Positions 9,638 to 18,014 of a stretch of DNA of 64,000 nucleotides are shown one piece after another. The translations under genes and the position numbers were made by a program. The notes beneath the pieces were generated by a model, which was given only the letters and a program-made list of their open reading frames with translations, was not told the DNA's origin and did no database searches. The DNA is from Helicobacter valdiviensis. GTDB lineage: Bacteria; Campylobacterota; Campylobacteria; Campylobacterales; Helicobacteraceae. The stretch spans positions 44,918-108,917 of the forward strand of contig NZ_NBIU01000005.1 in NCBI RefSeq assembly GCF_003245365.1, read 5' to 3'. Numbering within the stretch: position 1 is the first letter of the stretch; each line of letters begins with the position of its first letter.

Positions 9638-10249
9638 ATGAAAGAAGAATATCAAAAAATAGTTACCAATCGTTACTCTTGCAGAGAGTTTAAGCAAGAA
9701 GCAATTTCTAAGGAAGATTTAGAATATATCCTAGAGGCTGGGAGAAACGCACCTAGCTCTTTGGGGCTAGAGCCTTGGAAATTTGTAGTCGTGCAAAATG
9801 ATGCAAAAAAGAAAGAGATTTCACAAATTGCTTATAATCAGCCTCATGTAGCTAATAATGGAGCTTTAATTATACTTTTGACGCGTTTAGATTTTGCAGA
9901 ATATTTTGAGCCTAAGCTTAGAGCTAGAAATATGCCACTAGAAGAAATCCAAAAAAGGCTTGATACTTATAAGCCATTTTTAGAAGGTATGAATGAAACT
10001 CAAAAATATGCTTATGCAAAAGAGCAAACGCATTTGGCTTTGATGAATCTAGCAAATGCAGCAAGTGCATTGGGACTTGGTTCTTGCATAATAGGCGGAT
10101 TTGATAACGCAAAGCTAGATACTTATTTAAAGCTAGATACAAAAAAATATAAAAGTTCTGTAATGCTTGTAATTGGTAAGAAGAAAAATGAGGAGATTCC
10201 CCCAAAACTTCGCTTTGCTTTTGATGAGGTTGTGGAATTTTTAGAATAA
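9638..10249 (+). CDS. Nitroreductase family flavoprotein
   Basis: This 203-aa FMN-dependent oxidoreductase belongs to the NfsB/RdxA/FrxA superfamily. It shows the FMN-binding start NRYSCREF, the segment LEAGRNAPSSLGLEPWKFVVV and the C-terminal ALGLGSCIIGGFDN. The family reduces nitro compounds, quinones or flavins with NAD(P)H; in H. pylori the related RdxA activates metronidazole. The substrate here is unknown. It starts one base after the preceding stop, with AAAGGAGG as ribosome site, so the two are co-transcribed. Confidence 0.88.
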   Translation: MKEEYQKIVTNRYSCREFKQEAISKEDLEYILEAGRNAPSSLGLEPWKFVVVQNDAKKKEISQIAYNQPHVANNGALIILLTRLDFAEYFEPKLRARNMPLEEIQKRLDTYKPFLEGMNETQKYAYAKEQTHLALMNLANAASALGLGSCIIGGFDNAKLDTYLKLDTKKYKSSVMLVIGKKKNEEIPPKLRFAFDEVVEFLE

Positions 10250-10286
10250 TAAAATTCGTGAAGACAATTTATTTTTTAGATAAAGG

Positions 10287-10329
10287 GTTTGTTATAAGGC
10301 GGTATAGGATTAAAAGCCTTATAACAAGC
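10287..10329. terminator. Strong hairpin between convergent genes
   Basis: Two 14-nt arms (10287-10300 and 10316-10329) pair with a single G-T wobble around a 15-nt loop; the inner part is TTGTTATAAGGC with GCCTTATAACAA. It lies between the ends of the nitroreductase gene and the minus-strand gene at 10382. There is no long U-run on either side, so action as a bidirectional terminator is inferred from position. Confidence 0.5.
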
Positions 10330-10381
10330 AAAATTTTATCTTAAAGGATAGTTTGTAAGATTTAAAATGATAAATTAGTTC

Positions 10382-11251
10382 TTAAGCCTTAATATCTATA
10401 CTTTTACTTTCAGAACTATTTAACCCCATTTGAGAAAGAATTTTATTAAATTCTCCTATATCTCCCTTAAATTTCATACCAAAAAGAATTTCTAATTCAT
10501 CGCTTTTGCCAAATTTAGTTTCTAGTAGTTTTCTTAAAAGTGCATTTCTTGTATTGTCTTCTTTGTAGGTTTCGCTTTTACTTTCTGCCTGTATCGGCTT
10601 AAATGGCTTTTCTTTGTCTTCTTCTAAAGTTTCTTTATTATTTGTGCTTTTTGCAGGATTATTATAATCTATCCCTTTTGCTTTTTCTGCTTCTTCTAGT
10701 GATTTTACAAACTCATCGTGTCTTTGTTTAAAATCAAGATATTTAGTTTTAAATTCTTCTAGGCTCATATTAGAGTTAATCATTTCTTGATATTCTTTGT
10801 CTAAATCCATTGCAAGTCTTGAAAGTTCGGTATTTCCTATATTATCACTTCTTCTAATAAAGTGTTTTATTGAAAGTTGCTCTTGAATGAAATCCCAATT
10901 TCCATTAAGAGTATCTTTTTCAAAAGCACTTTGAATTCTATTATTATTCATAAAATCAATAAAATCATTAAGCTGATTATTATTGATGTTGTTATCAAGT
11001 CCTAAAAGTTTTCCAAGCAATTTTGTTTCACCTTCAATGAGACTTTTACCAAGACCCCATATAGATGTATTGTTTGCAAAAGCCATAAGAACCCCACCTT
11101 TGCTAACACTGCTATCGTTATTTAAATAAGGGTTTTTGTCTATATGTGCTACTTGAGAATTAGAATGAAAGATACTATCTTTATCAATAGGAACAAATTG
11201 AAAACCTAAACCCAATCCAAGCTCTTTTGTTGTATTGAAAGTTAAACGCAA
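10382..11251 (-). CDS. 3' part of a frameshifted hypothetical gene
   Basis: This 289-aa frame of unknown function opens only with a TTG at 11251. It is polar and rich in Asn, Lys and Glu, with a predicted helical central section (EEFKTKYLDFKQRHDEFVKS). Upstream of the TTG the same frame stays coding-like (..YSTDGY-L-RLTFN) back to an A6 run at 11270-11275, where it meets the gene at 11265-11741 one base out of phase. Removing one A joins both into a 452-aa protein. I therefore read this as the C-terminal two thirds of one gene, not an independent gene. No domain is recognised. Confidence 0.6.
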   Translation of the reverse strand: MRLTFNTTKELGLGLGFQFVPIDKDSIFHSNSQVAHIDKNPYLNNDSSVSKGGVLMAFANNTSIWGLGKSLIEGETKLLGKLLGLDNNINNNQLNDFIDFMNNNRIQSAFEKDTLNGNWDFIQEQLSIKHFIRRSDNIGNTELSRLAMDLDKEYQEMINSNMSLEEFKTKYLDFKQRHDEFVKSLEEAEKAKGIDYNNPAKSTNNKETLEEDKEKPFKPIQAESKSETYKEDNTRNALLRKLLETKFGKSDELEILFGMKFKGDIGEFNKILSQMGLNSSESKSIDIKA

Positions 11252-11264
11252 ATAACCATCTGTG

Positions 11265-11741
11265 CTATAATTTTTTATTATAGTCTTTATATGTAATAAA
11301 ATCTGTAACTTGAAGTGTGTTTTTATCTATTTTGTAAGCATAAGGTATATTTGCTAATTCTTCAGTAGAAAAGCTAGAATTTGAAGTTTGCGGAACAAGT
11401 TGGGAAAAAATTTTATAGGCATTTCCTAAAGTTTTTGCAATATCTACTTTGTAGTGTGTTGAGAGAATATCATTATTATTTTGAGTAAAATTTACAAAAC
11501 TTTCCGCACTTTTAGCATAGATTTTATAATCTTTTGGCAATCCTGCAGCTTCGTTAAAATCGCTTGTAAAAAAGCCATCTTTATCTACTCCATAGCCTAA
11601 AATTTTATTTACTGCTTGTGATTTATCACTTACAAGGTTTGAAGTTTCATTTACAGTATTAGATGATTTTGTATTTGGAGTATTATTGCTAAAAGTATTT
11701 GTATATTTGTAGCTTGAATAAGAATTTATATTATTAATCAT
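11265..11741 (-). CDS. 5' part of a frameshifted hypothetical gene
   Basis: A 158-aa unknown protein. The start at the ATG (11741) is preferred over the GTG at 11750, which forms part of an AAGGTGG ribosome site. The N-terminus is low-complexity Ser/Asn/Thr-rich, without a cleavable signal peptide, as often seen in proteins exported by the flagellar apparatus. The motif GYGVDKDGFFTSDFNEAAG is conspicuous. The stop comes directly after an A6 run, beyond which the coding sense continues in another frame (gene at 10382). It is probably transcribed from the sigma-54 promoter at 12475 together with the 198-aa gene. Flagellar secretion is an inference. Confidence 0.6.
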   Translation of the reverse strand: MINNINSYSSYKYTNTFSNNTPNTKSSNTVNETSNLVSDKSQAVNKILGYGVDKDGFFTSDFNEAAGLPKDYKIYAKSAESFVNFTQNNNDILSTHYKVDIAKTLGNAYKIFSQLVPQTSNSSFSTEELANIPYAYKIDKNTLQVTDFITYKDYNKKL

Positions 11742-11750
11742 CTTTACCAC

Positions 11751-11776
11751 CTTGTAAATAAAGTTTTATTTACAAG
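11751..11776 (-). promoter_or_regulatory. Perfect palindrome directly upstream of a ribosome site
   Basis: CTTGTAAATAAA and its exact reverse complement are separated by two bases. In the transcript this hairpin would abut the AAGGTGG ribosome site of the 11741 gene. It could be an mRNA-stabilising 5' hairpin, a translation control element or an operator. Confidence 0.4.
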
Positions 11777-11843
11777 ATAAATTGGCAAATGATTGCTTAA
11801 CTTTAATGCTAGAAAATTAAACTTGCATACTTAAAAAGCAATT

Positions 11844-12440
11844 TTAACTAAACATATTCTTAAATGCTGTTGCATCAAAGTTTTCAAAATCGTAATTTTG
11901 AGAATTTGGTGCAATAGGCATACTTGCTTTTTCAATAAGTTCGCTCATTTTAGAAAGATTTTTACTAATCTCATCATGTTTATTAGAAAAATTTTCTACC
12001 AAATCTCCCTCTATCTGACTAGGCAATGGAAGAGAGAGAGAAATATTCTCACCTGCTAAGGACATGCTAAGCTCTCTACCAAAAAGCGATTCCCCTTTGA
12101 ATTGTGCAGCTTTTGCGGTGTTATCTAGCTCTTGTGTGGAGCTTGTGCCAAGTTTTGCTTGATTGCTTAGTGCATTTAGCGTAATATCTGCAATTTGCAT
12201 TGCACCTACCATTTCATTAGCACCTTTGATATCATTGCTAAAGCGTCTAATTTCAAGATCTCTTTGGGAAAGAGTTGGCAATTCTTGCAATTCTTGCAAT
12301 TCTTGCAATTCTTGCAATTCCTGTGATTGTTGTGATTGTTGTGATTGTGTTATACTTTGTTCTTGTGGTTTTTGAATATTTTGCGATCCTTGCGGTGCAA
12401 ATGCGTTTCCTATCCCATAGGGATTAACTGATGAAAGCAT
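11844..12440 (-). CDS. Hypothetical protein, sigma-54 controlled, with QEL/QQS repeats
   Basis: A 198-aa protein with no signal peptide. After MLSSVNPYGIGNAF comes a Gln-rich low-complexity stretch (about residues 30-54) made of three-residue repeats (QSQ, then QEL five times). Two amphipathic helical regions follow (GAMQIADITLNALSNQAKLG and the C-terminal DEISKNLSKMSELIEKA). A GG-N10-GC sigma-54 promoter lies 35-52 nt upstream. In Campylobacterota sigma-54 mainly drives middle flagellar genes, so a role in or secretion through the flagellum is likely but not shown. The ribosome site AGGAG is well placed. Confidence 0.65.
   Translation of the reverse strand: MLSSVNPYGIGNAFAPQGSQNIQKPQEQSITQSQQSQQSQELQELQELQELQELPTLSQRDLEIRRFSNDIKGANEMVGAMQIADITLNALSNQAKLGTSSTQELDNTAKAAQFKGESLFGRELSMSLAGENISLSLPLPSQIEGDLVENFSNKHDEISKNLSKMSELIEKASMPIAPNSQNYDFENFDATAFKNMFS
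12278..12349 (-). repeat. Two 9-bp in-frame tandem repeat blocks
   Basis: On the plus strand GCAATTCTT occurs five times (the last copy ends CCT), followed by three copies of GTGATTGTT (the last ends GTG). Each unit is three codons, so copy-number changes alter the number of Gln-Glu-Leu or Gln-Gln-Ser units without a frameshift. Confidence 0.85.
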
Positions 12441-12474
12441 AAAAACTCCTTTTATTTATGTTTATGAGGAGTTA

Positions 12475-12492
12475 AAGCATTTTGTGTTCCAA
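12475..12492 (-). promoter_or_regulatory. Sigma-54 (RpoN) promoter
   Basis: The minus strand reads TTGGAAC-ACAAA-ATGCTT. The invariant GG and GC are separated by exactly 10 bases, and only one base differs from the Campylobacterota consensus TTGGAACN5TTGCTT. It lies 35 nt before the ATG at 12440 and just after the stop of the 71-aa gene. Confidence 0.8.
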
Positions 12493-12494
12493 AA

Positions 12495-12710
12495 TTAATT
12501 TTTTTGGATTTTTTCTTCTAGGATTTGTATTTGTTTGGCTTGATTTTTTTGTAAAATAAGGAGATTGTCAGTTGCTGTGATTTGGTTTAGTAAAACCCAA
12601 AGACTAAGTGTGGCAAAGATAATAGTAATTACACAAGAAATAAGTGCTATTTTTACTGCATTATGGCTTGTTTTTTTGCAAAGTTGGAGTTCTTTTTGTA
12701 ATTCTTCCAT
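12495..12710 (-). CDS. Small single-pass membrane protein
   Basis: A 71-aa protein with a charged N-terminus, one membrane helix (about residues 19-42: VKIALISCVITIIFATLSLW) and a C-terminal coiled-coil-like tail (LILQKNQAKQIQILEEKI). No family is recognised. The ribosome site is AGGAAC, 5 nt before the ATG. It lies between the 792-aa TPR gene (upstream, same strand) and the sigma-54 unit, and could be transcribed with the former. Confidence 0.55.
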   Translation of the reverse strand: MEELQKELQLCKKTSHNAVKIALISCVITIIFATLSLWVLLNQITATDNLLILQKNQAKQIQILEEKIQKN

Positions 12711-12839
12711 AAAATGTTCCTAAAAATTTTTGATGATTATAAGGAAAAATAAATTAAGAAATGATGATTTTATCAAAAAGCTTTTTATGATAAAAGAGAA
12801 ATAATAAGTTTCTAAAATTTTAATGGGGGCAATTTGTCC

Positions 12840-15218
12840 TTAAAGCCAAACTTGCCACCATTTTTTGTTTTGTTTTTTTGTTTTGTTGTTTAAAATATTT
12901 TTAAATTTTAATCCTAATTCATGTTTTGGGTCTAAATCTAAGAGTATATGGATAGCCTCTAAGGCTTCATCGTATTCTTGGAGTTGCTTTAAACATTCTG
13001 CCTTGCTAAGAAGTGCGTCAAGATTTTTGGTATCTATTTTTAAACAAGCTTCATACTCTCTTAAGGCTTGCTTGAATTCTCCTAAAGCCCTTAAGCGTTC
13101 ACCTTTGTAGTAAAAAGTCCAAATATCTTTGCGGTTGAGCTTTAAAGCTTTGCTAAGATAATTGATAGCTTCTTTATAATCTTCTAAATGTATTTTGATT
13201 ACGCCCATAAAATGATAACTTTCATAAGAATTAGGGTCAAAATTACAAGAAATTTTTGCCATTTCAAAAGCATTTTCATAATCTTGTAAGAAGCTTAAAA
13301 TTTGGGCTTTTTCAAGATAGTATTTTGCGTTATCATTGGCTAGCTCCAAACATTTATTAATATCTTGCAAGGCTTCATCATATTCTTCTAGCTCTCTTTT
13401 GCATTTGGCTCTATGATAGTAGAATACATCATTTTCTAAATCTTCTAAAAGGGCTTCATCATAGGTTTTTATAGCTTCTTCTAGCTCTCCAAGATCTTCA
13501 AATGAAAGAGCTTTGTAATAATAAATATCAGCCTCCTTTGAATATTTTAGTGCTTTATTAAAATCTTCAATCGCTTCTTCTTCTAGGCTTAAATAATACT
13601 TAGCAATTCCACGCCAAAAATATACTCTAAAATTATTTTCGCACACTTTTTGTGCTTCATTACAATATTCTATTAATTCTTCATAGGCTTCTAATTCTTT
13701 TGCACAATACGCTCTGCTAATATAAGCATTTTCAAAATCACTATTAATATTGATTTTATCTGCTTTAAAAACTAGGTTATAATCTTCTATAGCTTCTTTG
13801 AAGTTTCCTAGTTTGCTTTGTATCCAAGCTTTATGGGTGAGGGATTTAAAGTATTTATCTTCTTGATTATGCTTTTTGTAATATTTTATTGCCTTTTTAC
13901 AATCTTCTAAGGCTTCGCTAAAATTTTCAATATCTGTTAGCAAATGCGATCTATTGAAAAAAACTTCAGGATATTCTGGTTTAAATCTTAGAGTTTTTTC
14001 AAAGTTTTCTAAAGCCTTTTGATAATGTTTTAATTCATATAAAGTATTTGCTAAATGGTAATAATTGTGTGAAATTGTGTTTTTGAATTCTTCTAATGCT
14101 TCATCTTCAAATTTGCTTTTGTTGTGCTGTTCTTCATAATAAGAAGCAGCTAAATCATAGTCCTTTTGTGCCTCATCTATTCTTTTTAATTGAAGCTTTG
14201 CATTGCCTCTATTTGCAAGAGCTTGAATATATTCCTCATCAATCTCTATGGCTTTATCATAATAAAAGATAGCTTCTTGATAGTCTTGTAAATCGTATAA
14301 AAGATTGGCAAGTGCATAGTAAGGATATTTTAAGTTTTCATCCAGTTCTATAGATTTTTTAAAACTTTTTATAGAACTATCAAAATTCTCCAAATCTCTA
14401 TAGCAATGCCCTAAAATTAAATACGCCATTGCATTTTTATTGTTGAGTTCCAAAGATTTTTGACAATCTTGTAAAGCCCCTTCTAAATCATTTATTTTGC
14501 GTTTGTTGTTTGCTCTTTTAAAATACGCATCACTATAGTTTTCATCTACTTTTATTACTTTGTTAAAAAATGAAATAGCTTTTTCATAATCGCCTAAATT
14601 TTCACTTGCCACACCTTGAAAATAAAACAAATCTACATTTTCCAAACCTAATTGCTCTGCTTTTTGTAAATCCATTAGCGATTGTTTTGGATCAATATTT
14701 AGTAAAGTAATGGCTCTAGTATAATAAGCATTGGGTATTTTAGATTCTAAATCAATAGCAATCTGCAAATCTTTTAGGGCATTATTAATATCATCTAAGA
14801 GCATATAAGCTCTAGCTCGATTTAAATAAGCAGAAGTATAAGCATTATCTAAGGCTATTGCTTTGTTAAAGGCTAAAAGTGCATCTTGAAACAAATCTAA
14901 GTAAAAATTACATAGGCCTAAAAGATTAAATAAAGCTGGATTTTTGTGATCTAATTCTATGGCTAGGTTTACATCTTCCAAGGCTTTTTCATATTGTAAG
15001 CAATTAAATCTGCAAAGTGCTCTATTGTGATAAGCTTCCAAAAGTAAATAATGTTTGTCCTCATCATCTATAAAAATCATTTCGCCATTTTGTGCTAGGG
15101 TAATTTCTCCCTTGCAAAAAGCTATAAGTTTGTCTAAAGTCTCTTCGCATTTTTCAAAATCTTGATGGGCAAAATACTCTTTAGCTATTTCACTTAGTTC
15201 AATAATCAAACGATTCAA
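12840..15218 (-). CDS. Large tetratricopeptide-repeat protein
   Basis: A 792-aa protein made almost wholly of TPR units of about 34 residues (for example AYFKRANNKRKINDLEGALQ and YAKELEAYEELIEYC-type helices), with no signal peptide and no catalytic domain. TPR arrays form superhelical protein-binding scaffolds; the partner is unknown. The start is a TTG at 15218 with AGGAGA 5 nt upstream. The C-terminus ends in a short basic tail (NKKTKKQNKKWWQVWL). It is strongly acidic, and the near-identical repeats in the DNA make copy-number change or assembly collapse possible. Confidence 0.85.
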   Translation of the reverse strand: MNRLIIELSEIAKEYFAHQDFEKCEETLDKLIAFCKGEITLAQNGEMIFIDDEDKHYLLLEAYHNRALCRFNCLQYEKALEDVNLAIELDHKNPALFNLLGLCNFYLDLFQDALLAFNKAIALDNAYTSAYLNRARAYMLLDDINNALKDLQIAIDLESKIPNAYYTRAITLLNIDPKQSLMDLQKAEQLGLENVDLFYFQGVASENLGDYEKAISFFNKVIKVDENYSDAYFKRANNKRKINDLEGALQDCQKSLELNNKNAMAYLILGHCYRDLENFDSSIKSFKKSIELDENLKYPYYALANLLYDLQDYQEAIFYYDKAIEIDEEYIQALANRGNAKLQLKRIDEAQKDYDLAASYYEEQHNKSKFEDEALEEFKNTISHNYYHLANTLYELKHYQKALENFEKTLRFKPEYPEVFFNRSHLLTDIENFSEALEDCKKAIKYYKKHNQEDKYFKSLTHKAWIQSKLGNFKEAIEDYNLVFKADKININSDFENAYISRAYCAKELEAYEELIEYCNEAQKVCENNFRVYFWRGIAKYYLSLEEEAIEDFNKALKYSKEADIYYYKALSFEDLGELEEAIKTYDEALLEDLENDVFYYHRAKCKRELEEYDEALQDINKCLELANDNAKYYLEKAQILSFLQDYENAFEMAKISCNFDPNSYESYHFMGVIKIHLEDYKEAINYLSKALKLNRKDIWTFYYKGERLRALGEFKQALREYEACLKIDTKNLDALLSKAECLKQLQEYDEALEAIHILLDLDPKHELGLKFKNILNNKTKKQNKKWWQVWL

Positions 15219-15792
15219 ATTTTCTCCTAAATTCTATATTACTTAAAATAATTATAATTTTTTATAATTATATCAGGTTTTTGTAAAGAGATAAAAAATG
15301 TGAAAGCGTTGAAAAATAATTTAGAATAAAAGTTAAAAAACTCTGAATTACTGTGATTTTACTTTTTGTAGGTGATTAGTATTTATGTAATGGAATAGCT
15401 AGTTGTGAATACTGATAAAACCATTGGGTTAGAAAGGAGGATAATCATAATTTAAGCAATATAGATTGCTAATCTAAAGATATCAATAGATTTTAGGTGC
15501 TAAAAGATGTGATTAATGGATAAAAAATTACAAAGATATATAAATGTGCGTAGTAAATACATTTAATGTATAAGTTTGTAAAAAAGATTTTGGTGGGATT
15601 GAAAAGTGAAATAGTAATCAAGTATATGTCTGAAATATTTTGCAGAAGCTCTTTAGATAAAATCTATCCAAGTGAAGCAAGTTGTGTATAGAATATTACA
15701 AACATTAAAATAATGGTAGAAATTTTTAAATTTATCTTAAAAATTTTTATTTATAATTTTAAAGTTTTATTTTTAACAATAAAAGGAAAAGA
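15219..15792. other. Divergent intergenic region
   Basis: About 570 AT-rich bases between the TPR gene (leftward) and lemA (rightward). It should hold both promoters. TATAAT at 15752-15757 is the best candidate for lemA. No open frame with coding character is visible, and no RNA gene is recognised. Confidence 0.5.
15752..15757 (+). promoter_or_regulatory. Candidate -10 for lemA
   Basis: TATAAT lies in a very AT-rich context 36 nt before the lemA ATG. The surrounding A/T runs make a chance match possible. Confidence 0.4.
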
Positions 15793-16386
15793 ATGCTAAG
15801 TGTCATAGGAATTTTAGTTATTATTGGAGTATTGTTAATTTTTATTGTCAATATTTATAATCATCTTATCATGCTTTATAATCGTGTAGAAAACGCATTT
15901 GCACAGATTGATGTGCAACTAAAAAGAAGATATGATTTAATTCCAAACCTTGTTGAAGTAGCTAAGGGCTATCTTGCACACGAAAAAGATACATTCATTA
16001 AAGTGGCTGAAGCTAGGAATAGTGCTAAAAGTGCAAGTGAGAATGCAAAATTGCAAGATCCAAAAAGTTTAGAAAAATTAAACAAGGCAGAAAGTGATTT
16101 AGGAGTTGCACTTTCTAGTTTTAATATTCTTATAGAGGATTACCCAGAGCTAAAAGCAAATGAGAATCTAATGCAATTAAGCGAAGAGCTTACCCATACA
16201 GAAAATAAAATTTCCTTTGCAAGACAAGCTTATAATGACAGTGCCACAAACTATAATATCGCACGACAAAGCTTTCCAACTAATATTATTGCAAGTTTTT
16301 TTAAGCGTTTTAAAGAAAAATTATCTATGCTAGAGTTTGGCGAAAAAAGAGAAGAGCTAAATAAAGCACCAAGTGTTAAATTTTAA
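15793..16386 (+). CDS. lemA: LemA family protein
   Basis: A 197-aa protein with an N-terminal membrane anchor (IGILVIIGVLLIFIVNIYN) and the LemA core: NRVENAFAQIDVQLKRRYDLIPNLVEV, the family signature, then a three-helix bundle and a C-terminal segment with SFPTNIIASFF. LemA proteins are cell-envelope proteins of poorly known function, often encoded beside an M48-type metallopeptidase, as here. AAAGGAAA is the ribosome site. The next gene follows within the operon. Confidence 0.9.
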   Translation: MLSVIGILVIIGVLLIFIVNIYNHLIMLYNRVENAFAQIDVQLKRRYDLIPNLVEVAKGYLAHEKDTFIKVAEARNSAKSASENAKLQDPKSLEKLNKAESDLGVALSSFNILIEDYPELKANENLMQLSEELTHTENKISFARQAYNDSATNYNIARQSFPTNIIASFFKRFKEKLSMLEFGEKREELNKAPSVKF

Positions 16387-16536
16387 AAAAGGATTAATAT
16401 AAAAACAAAAATAAAATTTAGCAATCTTCTTGTTATTGCACTTGTAATTATTGCATTTGTTATAATAATTATTAATTACAATAAGGGTATTTATGCAATT
16501 TTTGAGAAATCGATAATAGATGCTAAAATAACTTTT

Positions 16537-17709
16537 TTGCAATTTTTATTTGCAATTAAAGAGGGATCGGGTCTTATAGAAGCTACTTTTCTTATGATAA
16601 ATAATCTTCTTTTAACTTCTTGTTTTATTGTTGTAACTTCTTTGGTTGTTTTTGTTATTACTTATTTTGTCTTGGGCAAAGAAAATAAGCTAAAAGGTGA
16701 TATTTATGAACTTCAAGATATTTCTAAAATGAAAATTTTGTGGTTAAATGTATTATTTTTTATATTATTGTTTTTCATATTATTATTTACTTATTCTGTG
16801 ATTTTTAATATTCTTGCAATGAGTTATAAACAAAGCTATCACATTGCTTTTGTGATTGTTGCTTTTGTGCTTAGTGTCTTTATGTTTTTTATTGTTTTCT
16901 TTGCGTATTTTTACAAAAAAGTAGATATGGGAGAACAAGCTATTACTAACCTTGCTAAAATGCTAGAGGCCAGAGAAATCAAAGAGGAAAGTAAGAAGGT
17001 TTTAACACTAAAAGCCCGTAGAGCTTTAGAAGTGATAAAAGAAATGTCAATTGCTGCAAATATGCCTATGCCACAAGTTTTTCTTATGTTAAAAGAAAGC
17101 GGAGTAAATGCACTTTGCACAGGAGAAAACTTTGGTAAAAAAGATGAAAAAATAGCAATTTTTATTACAAAAGGAGCATTGGATACTTTTAATAAAGAAG
17201 AACTTCAAGCAGTAATTGGACATGAATTTTCCCATGCTTTTCATAAAGATGTGGCACTGAATTTAAAAATGCTTTCCCTAGTTTTTGCGTTAGGTTGTGT
17301 TTCGTTGGTGGGAGAAGTAGTGATGAAAGTTATAAAGATGGGTAACAGAGGGAGTGGTAGTTCAGATGGTAATAAATCTATGGGTTATGTGGTAATGATT
17401 GCATGGGTATTTTATGCTGTAGGAGCTTTGGGGGTTTTGTTTTCTAGGATTTTACAAGCTGCAGTTTCACGCCAAAAAGAATATTTAGCCGATATTTCAA
17501 GTGTGCAATACACAAGAAATCCACAAGCGCTTATTAATGCTTTAAAAAAGCTGATAGAATTGCAAAAAAAGACTACTATTAAAAATCCGCAGGCAAAGGG
17601 GTGTGCGCATATGTTTTTCTTAAAACCTTTTAATGGCATTTTTGCAACTCACCCAAGCCTTGAAAATCGTATTAAAAATTTACAAAAGCATTTTGGAGTA
17701 TTAGAATAG
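16537..17709 (+). CDS. M48 family membrane metallopeptidase (HtpX-like)
   Basis: The zinc site is GHEFSHAFHKD (HExxH at about residues 229-233), and the third ligand region is QKEYLADISS. Membrane helices lie at about residues 23-46, 66-92, 103-126 and 283-305. It probably degrades or processes membrane proteins together with LemA. Start problem: the annotated TTG (16537) has no good ribosome site. The same frame is open upstream to about 16393 and encodes a further membrane helix (NLLVIALVIIAFVIIII). It meets AAAGGA followed by ATA AAA ACA AAA, where an ATG would be expected at 16399. The real N-terminus may thus be 46 residues longer. Confidence 0.85.
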   Translation: MQFLFAIKEGSGLIEATFLMINNLLLTSCFIVVTSLVVFVITYFVLGKENKLKGDIYELQDISKMKILWLNVLFFILLFFILLFTYSVIFNILAMSYKQSYHIAFVIVAFVLSVFMFFIVFFAYFYKKVDMGEQAITNLAKMLEAREIKEESKKVLTLKARRALEVIKEMSIAANMPMPQVFLMLKESGVNALCTGENFGKKDEKIAIFITKGALDTFNKEELQAVIGHEFSHAFHKDVALNLKMLSLVFALGCVSLVGEVVMKVIKMGNRGSGSSDGNKSMGYVVMIAWVFYAVGALGVLFSRILQAAVSRQKEYLADISSVQYTRNPQALINALKKLIELQKKTTIKNPQAKGCAHMFFLKPFNGIFATHPSLENRIKNLQKHFGVLE

Positions 17710-17850
17710 AGGGATTATAATTAAACAAGCTTATGCGGATAAGAAGTGATTTTAAGTATTAGATTAAAGCATAAGTTTGAAATCTAAAATTAAGAGGTAT
17801 TAATTAAATATTAGTTATAATAAATAAAATTTAAAAATGGTAGACAATAA

Positions 17851-17961
17851 ATGTTGAATGATTTTATAAATTTTACTTTTGTGCTAAAACCAAATTTTAA
17901 TAATTCTACAAATTTACAAGATTTCCAAGAAGCAATTAAAGGTATTCAATCACTTTATTAA
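17851..17961 (+). other. Short open frame of uncertain status
   Basis: A 36-codon frame (MLNDFINFTFVLKPNF...) lies between the peptidase and MATE genes. It has no convincing ribosome site and no recognised family; it may be a small protein, a gene remnant or chance. Confidence 0.15.
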
Positions 17962-17990
17962 TCTTAATAAATTTTATTTATTTTTAAATA

Positions 17991-17996
17991 TATAAT
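17991..17996 (+). promoter_or_regulatory. Candidate -10 for the MATE gene
   Basis: TATAAT lies 19 nt before the ATG at 18015, inside an AT-rich stretch; AAGGA precedes the start codon. Confidence 0.4.
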
Positions 17997-18014
17997 AAAA
18001 TTTAAGGAAGATTT

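Noticed and set aside
12865..13110. Plus-strand frame rich in Phe and Ser opposite the TPR gene
   Set aside because: It is the antisense shadow of the repeat gene, without a ribosome site or family match.
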